Notes under the pieces: generated by a model
What the model saw: the letters and a program-made list of their open reading frames with translations, nothing else
Databases searched by the model: none
What the model was told of the DNA's origin: nothing
Position numbers and translations under genes: made by a program
Shown here: piece after piece, positions 1 to 7,298 of the stretch
Numbering within the stretch: the stretch's first letter is position 1
How the letters are laid out: each line of letters starts with the position of its first letter
DNA from: Novosphingobium aquimarinum
GTDB taxonomy: Bacteria; Pseudomonadota; Alphaproteobacteria; Sphingomonadales; Sphingomonadaceae
DNA length: 41,282 bases
Assembly: GCF_009746585.1 (NCBI RefSeq)
Contig: NZ_WRPO01000028.1
Coordinates: forward strand, 1-41,282
Direction: 5' to 3'

Positions 1-36
1 TTCCATCGACAGGTCCAATCCGGCATAGTGCTTCAT
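1..36 (-). CDS. IS110-type transposase, N-terminal fragment running off the window
   Basis: On the minus strand an ATG at 34-36 opens the reading MKHYAGLDLSME, the usual start of IS110-family transposases; the Asp is the first residue of their DEDD active site. A strong ribosome binding site (GGAAGG, about 8 bases before the ATG) supports the start. Only 12 codons are inside the window, so the family call rests on this short, characteristic N-terminus. The 81 bases between it and the IS5 element are presumably the upstream end of this element. Confidence 0.65.
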   Translation of the reverse strand, partial: MKHYAGLDLSME

Positions 37-129
37 GGCTGTTTCCTTCCTTCAGGATTCGACAACCAGAAGTGTGCGCCTCAACCAAGGTCCGAGGGAA
101 GCAGCCGCAATTACACGATGACTCACTGA

Positions 130-887
130 TCACAGCCAGAAAAACACGGTGGCGGCGAGAGCGAGTGCGGAGAAGTAAACGGTTGGGCATCGATCGTAGC
201 GGGTAGCGACACGACGCCAATCCTTGAGGCGGCCAAACATGATCTCGATGCGGTTGCGGCGTTTGTATCGGCGCTTGTCGTATTTGACGGGCATGGAGCG
301 GGATTTTCGGCCCGGAATGCACGGCTTTATGCCCTTTTGCTCGAGTGCGTCCCTGAACCATTCGGCATCATAGCCCCGATCGGCCAGCATCCACTGCGCC
401 TTTGGCAGGTCGTCGAGCAGGGCCGCCGCGCCAGTGTAATCGCTGACCTGGCCAGCCGTAATGAAGAAGCTCAAGGGGCGGCCGTTGGCATCGGTGACGG
501 CGTGAAGTTTGGTGTTCATGCCGCCCTTGGTCCGTCCGATTAGGCGCCCGAGATCCCCTTTTTTACCCCAAGGCTGGAAGCCGTGCGGTGGGCCTTGAGA
601 TAGGTTGCGTCGATCATGACGGTTTGGGGCTCGGCTTTCTGGGCGGAGAGGCCTTCCATCATCCGAGCGAATACCCCCATCGCGCCCCACCGCTTCCAGC
701 GGTTGTACAATGTCTTGTGCGGCCCGTATTCCCTCGGCGCATCGCGCCAACGCAGGCCGTTCCGGTTGACGAAGATGATCCCGCTCAGGACCCGCCGGTC
801 ATCGACCCGCGGCTTTCCATGACTCTTGGGGAAATACGGCGCCAGACGCGCCATCTGCTCGTCCGTCAGCCAATACAGATCGCTCAT
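130..887 (-). CDS. IS5-family transposase, made by -1 ribosomal frameshifting
   Basis: Cut-and-paste DDE transposase. The first frame (ATG at 885-887, stop at 540-542) carries the N-terminal DUF4096-like domain and the first Asp (VMIDATYLKAH). The second frame, ending at 130-132, carries the second Asp (LADRGYDAEWF) and the catalytic Glu in RNRIEIMFGRLKDWRR, the IS5-type Y-(2)R-(3)E-(6)K region. The frames overlap across an A-AAA-AAG heptamer at 558-564, and a -1 shift there joins them into one protein of about 250 residues. GAGGAG lies 8 bases before the ATG. The ATG at 933-935 extends into the terminal repeat and is not preferred. No inactivating lesion is visible, so the copy may be active. 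Confidence 0.85.
558..564 (-). other. -1 programmed frameshift heptamer of the IS5 transposase
   Basis: Read on the minus strand in the first transposase frame the codons are GTA AAA AAG, giving the classical slippery heptamer A-AAA-AAG. A -1 slip enters exactly the frame that carries the second catalytic Asp and the Glu. The first frame stops 16 bases after the heptamer, as expected for a frameshift window. Confidence 0.75.
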
Positions 888-912
888 GCTCAGTCTCCTC
901 GCGGAGCCTGAA

Positions 913-3477
913 TCATATCGTCGCCTGCCAATCAATGGGTCCTGAGCCTAGATTATACGCTGAAACGGCTGAAGGCTCTCTTTGGTATGTCTTGCGCGCC
1001 CAAATTTCCGAAAGGTGATGCATGCCCGCCATGGCATAGTTATAGGTTATGTTTACGGCAAAATTTCTTTTGGGATCAATTTGTTCGGCTTTCTGATACA
1101 TCTCAGCGGCTTGCCTATGATCGCCGGCTGCAGCAGCAGCGCTTGCAAATGTAATGACCGCGCCGACGGGAGGCCGACCGTGGTTTTCATATAGAACGCG
1201 GTTGAATTCTTGTTTGGCCTTCAAGAGGCTTGTTTCCGCCTCCGTTAGCGGGTGGTTCGCTAGTGGATTTAAAATGGCGGTTTTGGCTATTCGACTGCCG
1301 ATCTGCGCTTCAATTTCAAGGATCTTCTCTCGGGTAATACCCACGGAGAGTCGAACCTTCGAACCTACTTCAAAGCCTGCGTCATCAGGCGCTTCGATTG
1401 TCAGAACGCCGAGCAATTTTTCCGCTGACGAGACGCAGATCGGTATTTCCACCTTTGATTGTCCGCCTACCTGAACGATCAAATCGTCATTGAATTCCTT
1501 ACTAGTGGGTAGAGGCGTCGAGGCCGGGATGATCGTCGTTGCCTGTCCGCCCTTGGCAATCGCCAGGATGGGCTCTGATGTAATTGGCTGAATGAAGTCG
1601 AATCCGCACCCATTGAACCAATAGGAATGGAGTGCGGCTCCCTTTGAGACGTGACTGCGGAGATCCGATGGTATGATAGCTTCCACTTCACATCCAAGGC
1701 CCTTCATCACGGCCTCGCGAACGATCGGATTTTCGCTGCTGCCGCCGATAAAAAGCACAGCATCGAGGTCTTCAGCGATCAGACCGGATTTTTCTAATGC
1801 ATCTCGAACCGGTGCGAAGACGTGGGGAATTCGGTCATCGAACGGCGCTGGCAGTTTGACATAAGGTTCCAGCGCATCAGCAAGGTCGGAGAGGCTCGCA
1901 CCTGGCGATGGCAGTTCATAACGGTCGGGGCCGATTGAGAAGGGTTCAATGTCTGACGAAGTTACGCGAAGATCGCTTGCCCGGCGCATCGCGGTGACGG
2001 TGACCATCCCCTTATTCTGGACGTGCTCGAGGAGCCGTATCTTGAGCAGTTCAGCAGAAGGTTGGAGACGAGGTATTAGGCGCTCTTCGATGTCGCGTTG
2101 GGATGGGGTCGCATCGCTAGACGCTTCACAAAGCTGCGGGAGAAGCACCTCGCGCGCCAGAGCACGATCAAAGTCATCGCCGCCGAGCGCGGTAAACCGA
2201 GACACCGCGCGATTACGAGATTCTATCCCCCCAGCGCCGATTTCCAGTTGGAGAATTGAGACGTCGCATGTGCCGGCGCCAAAGTCGTAGACCAGGACAT
2301 TGACAGGACGCGTGCGCAGAGCGTCAAGAAGCCGATTATCGGCCTGACCCTGAGCTGCTTCAAAGAGATAAGACAAGAAAGCTGCGTTTGGCTCGTCAAT
2401 AAGCGCTACGTCTCCTTCTGAAATTCCCCCTTCTCGTAGGGCATCTTCCAAGTCACGTCGCTGGTTTGCCTCGAAGGATGCCGGCACCGATACGCACCAT
2501 TGCGTCTTGTCAGGTACTTTCTCTGAAGCAATTGCGCTGCCAACTGCCTGGCGTATGAACTGGAAGAATGCCTTTGCAGCATCCTGAGCCGATTCAATTT
2601 TGATTCCGGACTTCATGACACCGGAGCGAACGGCGCTTTCTGGATAAGATGGGCCTAAGTCTACACCAAGTTTCATCTTAAATGACGAAAAAACATTTCT
2701 GCCTTCATGAAGAAGTGATCTCTGTCGATAGGCTTCTCGTCCAAACACGAGGCGACCATTCAAATATGCAATGACCGAGTTCACTAAATGGGAGCGAGTG
2801 GGTACTCCGTATTGATCCGGCTGCTCGAGGGTGAGAGGCTGCATTTGCACCCGACCATCCTTATGAACAGCGGCACTTACAACAGTTGTTGATGTGCCAA
2901 AATCCATACCCAGGTACGTTGTGTTGCTGAGAGATTTTTCGGGAGATTTGGGGGATGGGCTTTTCAGCCCTAAGTAATTTCCGTCGGACACTTCAGATGT
3001 GTCGTCAGCAGAATTTGACGATGAAGTTTTTTTCTTTTTGGCCATCGAGGCCCTGAATTCTGCGGAGGCCTGCTTCAGCCGCAGAGACAAATCAGTATTA
3101 GATCCGATGATATCAATTAATTCAGCGCTATCTTCGAGATCCCTTGCTTCGATCGCAGGCTTATATCCATCAGCAGGCGCATGGGCGTGTCGATTGCGAA
3201 TCCTCTTAATTTTCTGCAATACATCAATGTATTGGTCAGAGGCGTGACCATTCGCAACAAATTCGTCACAACTGGCAAGTGCAACCTGCAGCAGTGCCGC
3301 AAGATCGAGATCGCCGAGGTTTTGCTGCGTGCCAACCCGATGAACTTGATAGGGGCTCAATTGGGCGAGGACGTAGGTGTTCCACCAATCCTCGCCACCA
3401 ACTTCGGGCAATTTGGATTTCAGAAATTTGACAAGCTCTTGAACAATCTCACGCTGGAAAAATAGCCAACCAATCAC
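913..3477 (-). CDS. HEPN(Swt1-type)-Hsp70-TPR fusion protein, 3' end cut by IS5
   Basis: A three-part protein of 854 residues from a GTG at 3475-3477. That start has GAGGG 7 bases upstream; an upstream TTG at 3517-3519 has no ribosome binding site. Residues 1-140 look like a Swt1-type HEPN domain: a WW pair near 31-32, an LDLAALL helix, and RNRHAH (residues 94-99), which fits the R-X4-H motif of HEPN ribonucleases. After a Ser/Lys-rich linker (about 146-185) comes an Hsp70 ATPase with phosphate-1 GMDFGTSTTVV (190-200), phosphate-2 VYDFGAGTCDVSIL and adenosine motif LFIGGSSENP, then a beta region resembling the DnaK substrate-binding domain, then TPR-like helices (about 735 on). The last ten or so residues (after AYNLG) are read from the IS5 end, so the native C-terminus is lost. 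Base composition is clearly AT-richer than the core genes, which suggests transfer. A defence role is inferred from the HEPN domain and setting; the exact function is unknown. Confidence 0.8.
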   Translation of the reverse strand: MIGWLFFQREIVQELVKFLKSKLPEVGGEDWWNTYVLAQLSPYQVHRVGTQQNLGDLDLAALLQVALASCDEFVANGHASDQYIDVLQKIKRIRNRHAHAPADGYKPAIEARDLEDSAELIDIIGSNTDLSLRLKQASAEFRASMAKKKKTSSSNSADDTSEVSDGNYLGLKSPSPKSPEKSLSNTTYLGMDFGTSTTVVSAAVHKDGRVQMQPLTLEQPDQYGVPTRSHLVNSVIAYLNGRLVFGREAYRQRSLLHEGRNVFSSFKMKLGVDLGPSYPESAVRSGVMKSGIKIESAQDAAKAFFQFIRQAVGSAIASEKVPDKTQWCVSVPASFEANQRRDLEDALREGGISEGDVALIDEPNAAFLSYLFEAAQGQADNRLLDALRTRPVNVLVYDFGAGTCDVSILQLEIGAGGIESRNRAVSRFTALGGDDFDRALAREVLLPQLCEASSDATPSQRDIEERLIPRLQPSAELLKIRLLEHVQNKGMVTVTAMRRASDLRVTSSDIEPFSIGPDRYELPSPGASLSDLADALEPYVKLPAPFDDRIPHVFAPVRDALEKSGLIAEDLDAVLFIGGSSENPIVREAVMKGLGCEVEAIIPSDLRSHVSKGAALHSYWFNGCGFDFIQPITSEPILAIAKGGQATTIIPASTPLPTSKEFNDDLIVQVGGQSKVEIPICVSSAEKLLGVLTIEAPDDAGFEVGSKVRLSVGITREKILEIEAQIGSRIAKTAILNPLANHPLTEAETSLLKAKQEFNRVLYENHGRPPVGAVITFASAAAAAGDHRQAAEMYQKAEQIDPKRNFAVNITYNYAMAGMHHLSEIWARKTYQREPSAVSAYNLGSGPIDWQATI

Positions 3478-4587
3478 CCAATTACCCTCACTGACATCAA
3501 GGATGAGCCTCGCGATCAATGGAATGGAATTGATCGCGATTCAAGGCAGTGGCTGCTTGGTAAAGCGCTTTGGTGGAACGATGATTAACGGGCAGGCCCA
3601 GGTCTATGGATCGAAGCAAGCATGCGCCTCGATCATCAATCGCTATTGCAGTACGTTTCGGTGACGGCTGTGGAGACGTGAACGCAAAGTCGGGCGATGG
3701 CGCGCAGAGTTGGCATTGCAGGTGGATCGCTGGGGATTTGGAGAGGCGAGTTGGAACGTTGCAGGAACGAATTTTTGCGGGCCTTTCAGTCCCTGCCTCG
3801 ATAAATTTTCTGCTTTTGTTCACAGTATCGAAATGGCGGAAATCCGCGATTTTTGTAAGTTTCGAGTCCCTGAATTGGACTCGAACCTCTAGACCACATT
3901 GAAATGCGGGCTTTTCTGCGGGCCTTCGCAAAAACCACATTGCCTATATTGCTGTAATAACACACAAAATATAATAAGATGCGAGTCCTCTTCTGGCACC
4001 ACTTTCTGGCTATGGATACGTCCAGTAGCATTCAGTAAGCGACTGGTTTCACAGAATTTTTTAGATCGAGAATCGCCAGGCACCGTCCGGCGAAATCCGG
4101 CTAAGGGCATCAGCAGCGACCACAAAATGCTGCCCTTTTCGTTGCCCTCGGATCTGTGCGGGAACAGCTATTTCAACGCCGCGATAGTCAGGCTCGACGG
4201 TGCGTACCGGATGATGCCTTCGCCTGCCGCCTGACACCGTCGGTCCCCGGCAACAGGGGCTGCGACCAATTCGACACTCGGTGCAGGTTGGCAGTCACCT
4301 GGCTGTGTTGTGATGCTGTGTCGACGCCAATCGTGCGGAACGACGCTGCAACGATGCGTTCGAGGCTTAGGACCTAAGCCACTGAGAAACGGGAACAGAT
4401 GAGCAACATGACTTTTCTGAAGCCGGGCATGTCGGGAAGACGCAGCGTGAGCGCCGCATCTTATTGCTAGCGGCGGATTATCGAGTTCTGGGCGCGGGAA
4501 TCGCGAAGTTCGTCTCGGACGCTGGCTGGACCGCGTCGCCGCTCCAACGATCTCGTCAGCCGTGCGCGGCGGCGCGATCTCAGTCGG
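3478..4587. other. 1.1 kb region without a convincing gene, accessory/core junction
   Basis: Several overlapping open frames of 60-147 codons occur on both strands, but none has a recognisable domain, a good ribosome binding site or steady codon use. An AT-rich patch (about 3930-4075) follows the promoter side of the HEPN-Hsp70 gene. A stem-loop with 9-bp perfect arms (TTCGAGTCC at 3861-3869 and GGACTCGAA at 3877-3885, 7-base loop) resembles a tRNA T-arm in sequence but does not fold as part of a tRNA. Composition becomes core-like from about 4450, so the island boundary probably lies here. Confidence 0.5.
4364..4380. repeat. Perfect 8-bp inverted repeat with a single central base
   Basis: GGCTTAGG (4364-4371), A, CCTAAGCC (4373-4380). 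It lies near the boundary between AT-rich accessory DNA and the high-GC chromosome. It could be an operator, a recombination-site remnant or chance; no T-tract follows that would make it a terminator. Confidence 0.4.
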
Positions 4588-5370
4588 CTAGACGCGTGGA
4601 GGACTGCGCCACAGTGTGGTGACGGCGGGGCGACCGGTTTCCGTCTTGATGATCGCCTCGACGCCGTAGACGTCGCGCAAGTGGTCCTGGGTCAAGACCT
4701 CACCCGGACGTCCATCGGCGATCAGGGCTCCGCGATCGAGCAGGATCAGGCGGTCGCAGTAGCGGGCTGCCATGGTGAGATCGTGCAGCACGGCAATGAC
4801 CAGCGCCCCCGCCCGCGCTTCCGCCACAAGCAGGTTCATGACGTCGATCTGATGCCCCGGATCGAGACTGGCGAGCGGTTCGTCGGCGATCAGCACCGGC
4901 GCTTCGACGGCAAGCGCGCGGGCAAGCAAGACGCGCGCGCGCTCGCCACCCGAAAGCTCGGTCGCGGCGCGAGTGCGCAGGGCGATGACATCGGCGCGGG
5001 TCATCGCGCGTTCGATCGCCTTGGTGTCTGCCTCGGATATGCGCGACATCGGTCCGAGATGGGGCAGGCGGCCAAGCCCGACGAGACGCTCGACCGACAC
5101 CGGCCAGTGCAGGGTCTGACCTTGCGGCAGGTAGGCCATCGCGCGCGCCAGCGCGGCGCGACCAATGCGCGCGGTGTCGCGATCGTCCAGCGCGATGTGG
5201 CCCTCGCTGCGGACGAGCGCGAGAATGGCCCGGATGAGGCTGGACTTGCCGGCGCCGTTGGGACCGATCACGCCGACCAGCGTGCCGGCCTCGAGGCGTG
5301 CGCTGACGTCGCGAACGACGGGGCGCTGGCCGAGCTTTACGTTCACCTTGTCGAGGCTGAGCGTCACCAT
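4588..5370 (-). CDS. btuD: Vitamin B12 ABC transporter ATP-binding protein
   Basis: Energises cobalamin import across the inner membrane together with the permease encoded just upstream. The 260-residue protein has the full ABC ATPase set: Walker A GPNGAGKSS (36-44), Q-loop LPQGQ (81-85), signature LSGGERARVLLARAL (139-153), Walker B VLIADEPLASLDP (159-171) and the switch His in VLHDL (194-198). The ATG at 5368-5370 overlaps the end of btuC by 7 bases, so translation is likely coupled. The open frame continues far upstream (to 6024) through btuC in another frame; that part is a shadow. FecE/HmuV-type iron or heme ATPases look alike, but the riboswitch-btuB context favours B12. Confidence 0.9.
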   Translation of the reverse strand: MVTLSLDKVNVKLGQRPVVRDVSARLEAGTLVGVIGPNGAGKSSLIRAILALVRSEGHIALDDRDTARIGRAALARAMAYLPQGQTLHWPVSVERLVGLGRLPHLGPMSRISEADTKAIERAMTRADVIALRTRAATELSGGERARVLLARALAVEAPVLIADEPLASLDPGHQIDVMNLLVAEARAGALVIAVLHDLTMAARYCDRLILLDRGALIADGRPGEVLTQDHLRDVYGVEAIIKTETGRPAVTTLWRSPPRV

Positions 5371-6386
5371 AGCCGCCGCTCGCGCAGGAGATGGACCAGA
5401 AAGACCGGAATGCCGAGGAACGCGGTGACGACGCCCAGTTTGAGTTCGGCGGTCGTGCCGATCAAGCGCACCGCGATATCGGCGCTGGTCAACAGCGCCG
5501 CGCCTGCGATGGCGCTCGGCACGAGGATCGCCGAGGGGCTGCGGTCGGTCAGCGGACGGATGATGTGCGGCACGATGAGCCCCACGAAGCCGATCGCGCC
5601 CGACACCGCGACCGCTCCGCCGACACCGATCGCCGTCCCCAGGAGCAGCCTGAGGCGGGTGATTCCCAGCGAAACGCCGAGCGCACGCGCGCCGTCCTCG
5701 CCCAGCGTAAGCGCATCGAGTGCGCGTGCGTCCCACAATAGCAGGACCATGCCCACGACGACGCAAGGCAGGGCAATCCAAACGTGCACGAAAGACCGGT
5801 TCTCGAGACTGCCCAGCAACCAGTTCATGATTTCCATCGCCGCAAACGGATTGGGCGAGAGGTTGAGCGACAAGCTGATCCCAGCTCCGGCGAGCGTGGC
5901 GACCGCGATGCCTGCAAGAATGAGCGTGAGCGGACTTTCCGAATTCCCGGCAAGCAGGAACAGCAGACCGAGCGAGCCCAGTGCGGACACCACGGCAAGC
6001 GCGGGCAGGATCGCCGGGTGCCACTCGGCAAGGCCGAAATAGAGCGCGGTGACTGCGCCGAGCGACGCCGCATTGCTCGTTCCCAACACGGCGGGTTCGG
6101 CCAGCGGATTGCGCAAGAAGCCCTGCAGCACGGCGCCGGAAAGACCCAGCATGGCGCCCACGATCAGGCCTAGCAACGTCCGCGGCAAGCGCAATTCGAG
6201 CACGATGGTGCTGGCGATCGCGTCCCCGTGCCCGACGAGCGCCTCCAAGATCCGCTCGGGCGACAAGGCCACCGGGCCGAGCAGCAATGAGGAGAGCGCC
6301 GCCAGCATCGCCAGCATGCCGAGCACACCGATCACGATGTAGCGGCGAGGATGGCCGGGGGGAGGGCGAACCCCTTTCGTATGCAT
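5364..6386 (-). CDS. btuC: Vitamin B12 ABC transporter permease (FecCD/BtuC family)
   Basis: Inner-membrane permease of 340 residues that forms the translocation channel for cobalamin. It has about ten hydrophobic segments and FecCD-family landmarks: LRLPRTLLGLIVGAMLGLSG near residues 66-85 and GFVGLIVPHIIRPL in the coupling-helix region near the C-terminus. The ATG at 6384-6386 (MHTKGVRPPPGHP, then the first membrane helix) gives the normal length; the open frame runs further upstream through btuF as an artefact. btuD overlaps its 3' end. Its start is only 37 bases from the divergent btuF start, leaving almost no promoter space, so its transcription may come from further upstream. Confidence 0.88.
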   Translation of the reverse strand: MHTKGVRPPPGHPRRYIVIGVLGMLAMLAALSSLLLGPVALSPERILEALVGHGDAIASTIVLELRLPRTLLGLIVGAMLGLSGAVLQGFLRNPLAEPAVLGTSNAASLGAVTALYFGLAEWHPAILPALAVVSALGSLGLLFLLAGNSESPLTLILAGIAVATLAGAGISLSLNLSPNPFAAMEIMNWLLGSLENRSFVHVWIALPCVVVGMVLLLWDARALDALTLGEDGARALGVSLGITRLRLLLGTAIGVGGAVAVSGAIGFVGLIVPHIIRPLTDRSPSAILVPSAIAGAALLTSADIAVRLIGTTAELKLGVVTAFLGIPVFLVHLLRERRLW

Positions 6387-6423
6387 GGTTGCCAGCACGT
6401 CAGACGCGGCTATGGGAGCCGGA

Positions 6424-7293
6424 ATGAAGCGTCTTCCTGTGATGATCCTGGGGCTTGCCGCAATCGCTACGACCGCTTCGCTCGCCGTCGAACCAAAGAG
6501 CGTGCCAACTGCCGGCAAACCGCAGCGCATCGTCTCGCTCAACTTGTGCGCCGACCAATTGATCCTGGCTCTGGCCGATCGCGAGCAGATCGCCGGGCTC
6601 ACCCGCAATGTTACTGACGAGGACATGTCGGCGGCAGCAGGGCAGGTCCGAGGCCTGCGGGTTCTGCGAGCCTCGGTCGAGGAAATCCTCGCGATCGATC
6701 CCGACCTGGTGATCGGAATGCCGGCCAGCGGCAGCGCCGCGGTCGCGATGCTGCCGAACCGCAACGTTCGGACGCTGGATCTCGGTTCGGCCAATTCGCT
6801 CGACGAAATCTACGTCTCGATCCGTGATGTCGCGGCGGCCGTCGGCCATCCCGAACGCGGCGAGGCGCTGGTGGCGCGAATGCAGCGCGAGCTTGCGGCG
6901 ATCCCGCGCAATGGCGGAGCGCGAGTTGCCGCGTACTATCAGCGGCGCGGCTACATGACCGGCACCGGCACGTTGATCGACGATCTGATGCAGCGGGTCG
7001 GGTTGCAGAACCTCGCCGCGAAGCTCGGCAAGCCGCCGCTTGCCAATGTCAGCCTCGAGGAAATCGTCGCCGCCCAGCCCGAGTATCTGATCGTCGAAAG
7101 CGCGACTGCGCGGGTTCGCGACCAGGGGACCGAAATGCTGCATCATCCGGCGCTCGACGGCTTCGCCCGCATCTCGATCCCGCAATCCTGGACGGTCTGC
7201 GGCGGCCCCGCTTACGTGAAGGCCGCGCGCAGCATCGCCGATCAGCTCGCCGCCGAGCATCGGACGGCGAACCGTCCGCAGAAGGGCGGCTGA
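6424..7293 (+). CDS. btuF: Periplasmic cobalamin-binding protein of the BtuCD importer
   Basis: Captures B12 delivered through the outer-membrane receptor and passes it to BtuCD. It has 289 residues. Start ATG 6424 is preferred because GGGAG lies 6 bases upstream and the protein then opens with a signal peptide (MKRLPVMILGLAAIATTASL). An in-frame ATG at 6385 would overlap the btuC start. The mature part has the class III binding-protein pattern: PQRIVSLNLCADQLILAL at the start of the first lobe, a bridging-helix region with EEILAIDPDLVIG, and a second lobe with a YMTGTGT segment. It converges on btuB with 5 bases between stops. Other metal-chelate ligands cannot be excluded from sequence alone. 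Confidence 0.85.
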   Translation: MKRLPVMILGLAAIATTASLAVEPKSVPTAGKPQRIVSLNLCADQLILALADREQIAGLTRNVTDEDMSAAAGQVRGLRVLRASVEEILAIDPDLVIGMPASGSAAVAMLPNRNVRTLDLGSANSLDEIYVSIRDVAAAVGHPERGEALVARMQRELAAIPRNGGARVAAYYQRRGYMTGTGTLIDDLMQRVGLQNLAAKLGKPPLANVSLEEIVAAQPEYLIVESATARVRDQGTEMLHHPALDGFARISIPQSWTVCGGPAYVKAARSIADQLAAEHRTANRPQKGG

Positions 7294-7298
7294 GCCCA

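Larger units (their letters stand above)
118..945 (-). mobile_element. IS5-family insertion sequence (IS427-like group)
   Basis: A complete small element of about 0.83 kb. The transposase is split over two overlapping frames, as is usual in the IS427 group. Imperfect terminal inverted repeats are visible: ATGACTCACTGAT at 118-130 pairs with ATCAATGGGTCCT at 931-943 (10 of 13 positions). The exact outer ends and target duplication cannot be fixed, because one flank is an IS110-type element and the other is the interior of a disrupted gene. The right end supplies the last codons and stop of the Hsp70-like gene at 913-3477, so this copy inserted into that gene. Confidence 0.8.

Noticed and set aside
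3497..3940. 147-codon minus-strand frame ahead of the HEPN-Hsp70 gene
   Set aside because: No domain, low-quality start, overlaps the 5' region of the HEPN gene and several other weak frames; composition does not favour coding.
5371..6024. Upstream extension of the btuD frame
   Set aside because: Runs through btuC in another frame and is rich in Arg/Ala; the ABC ATPase begins at ATG 5368-5370.
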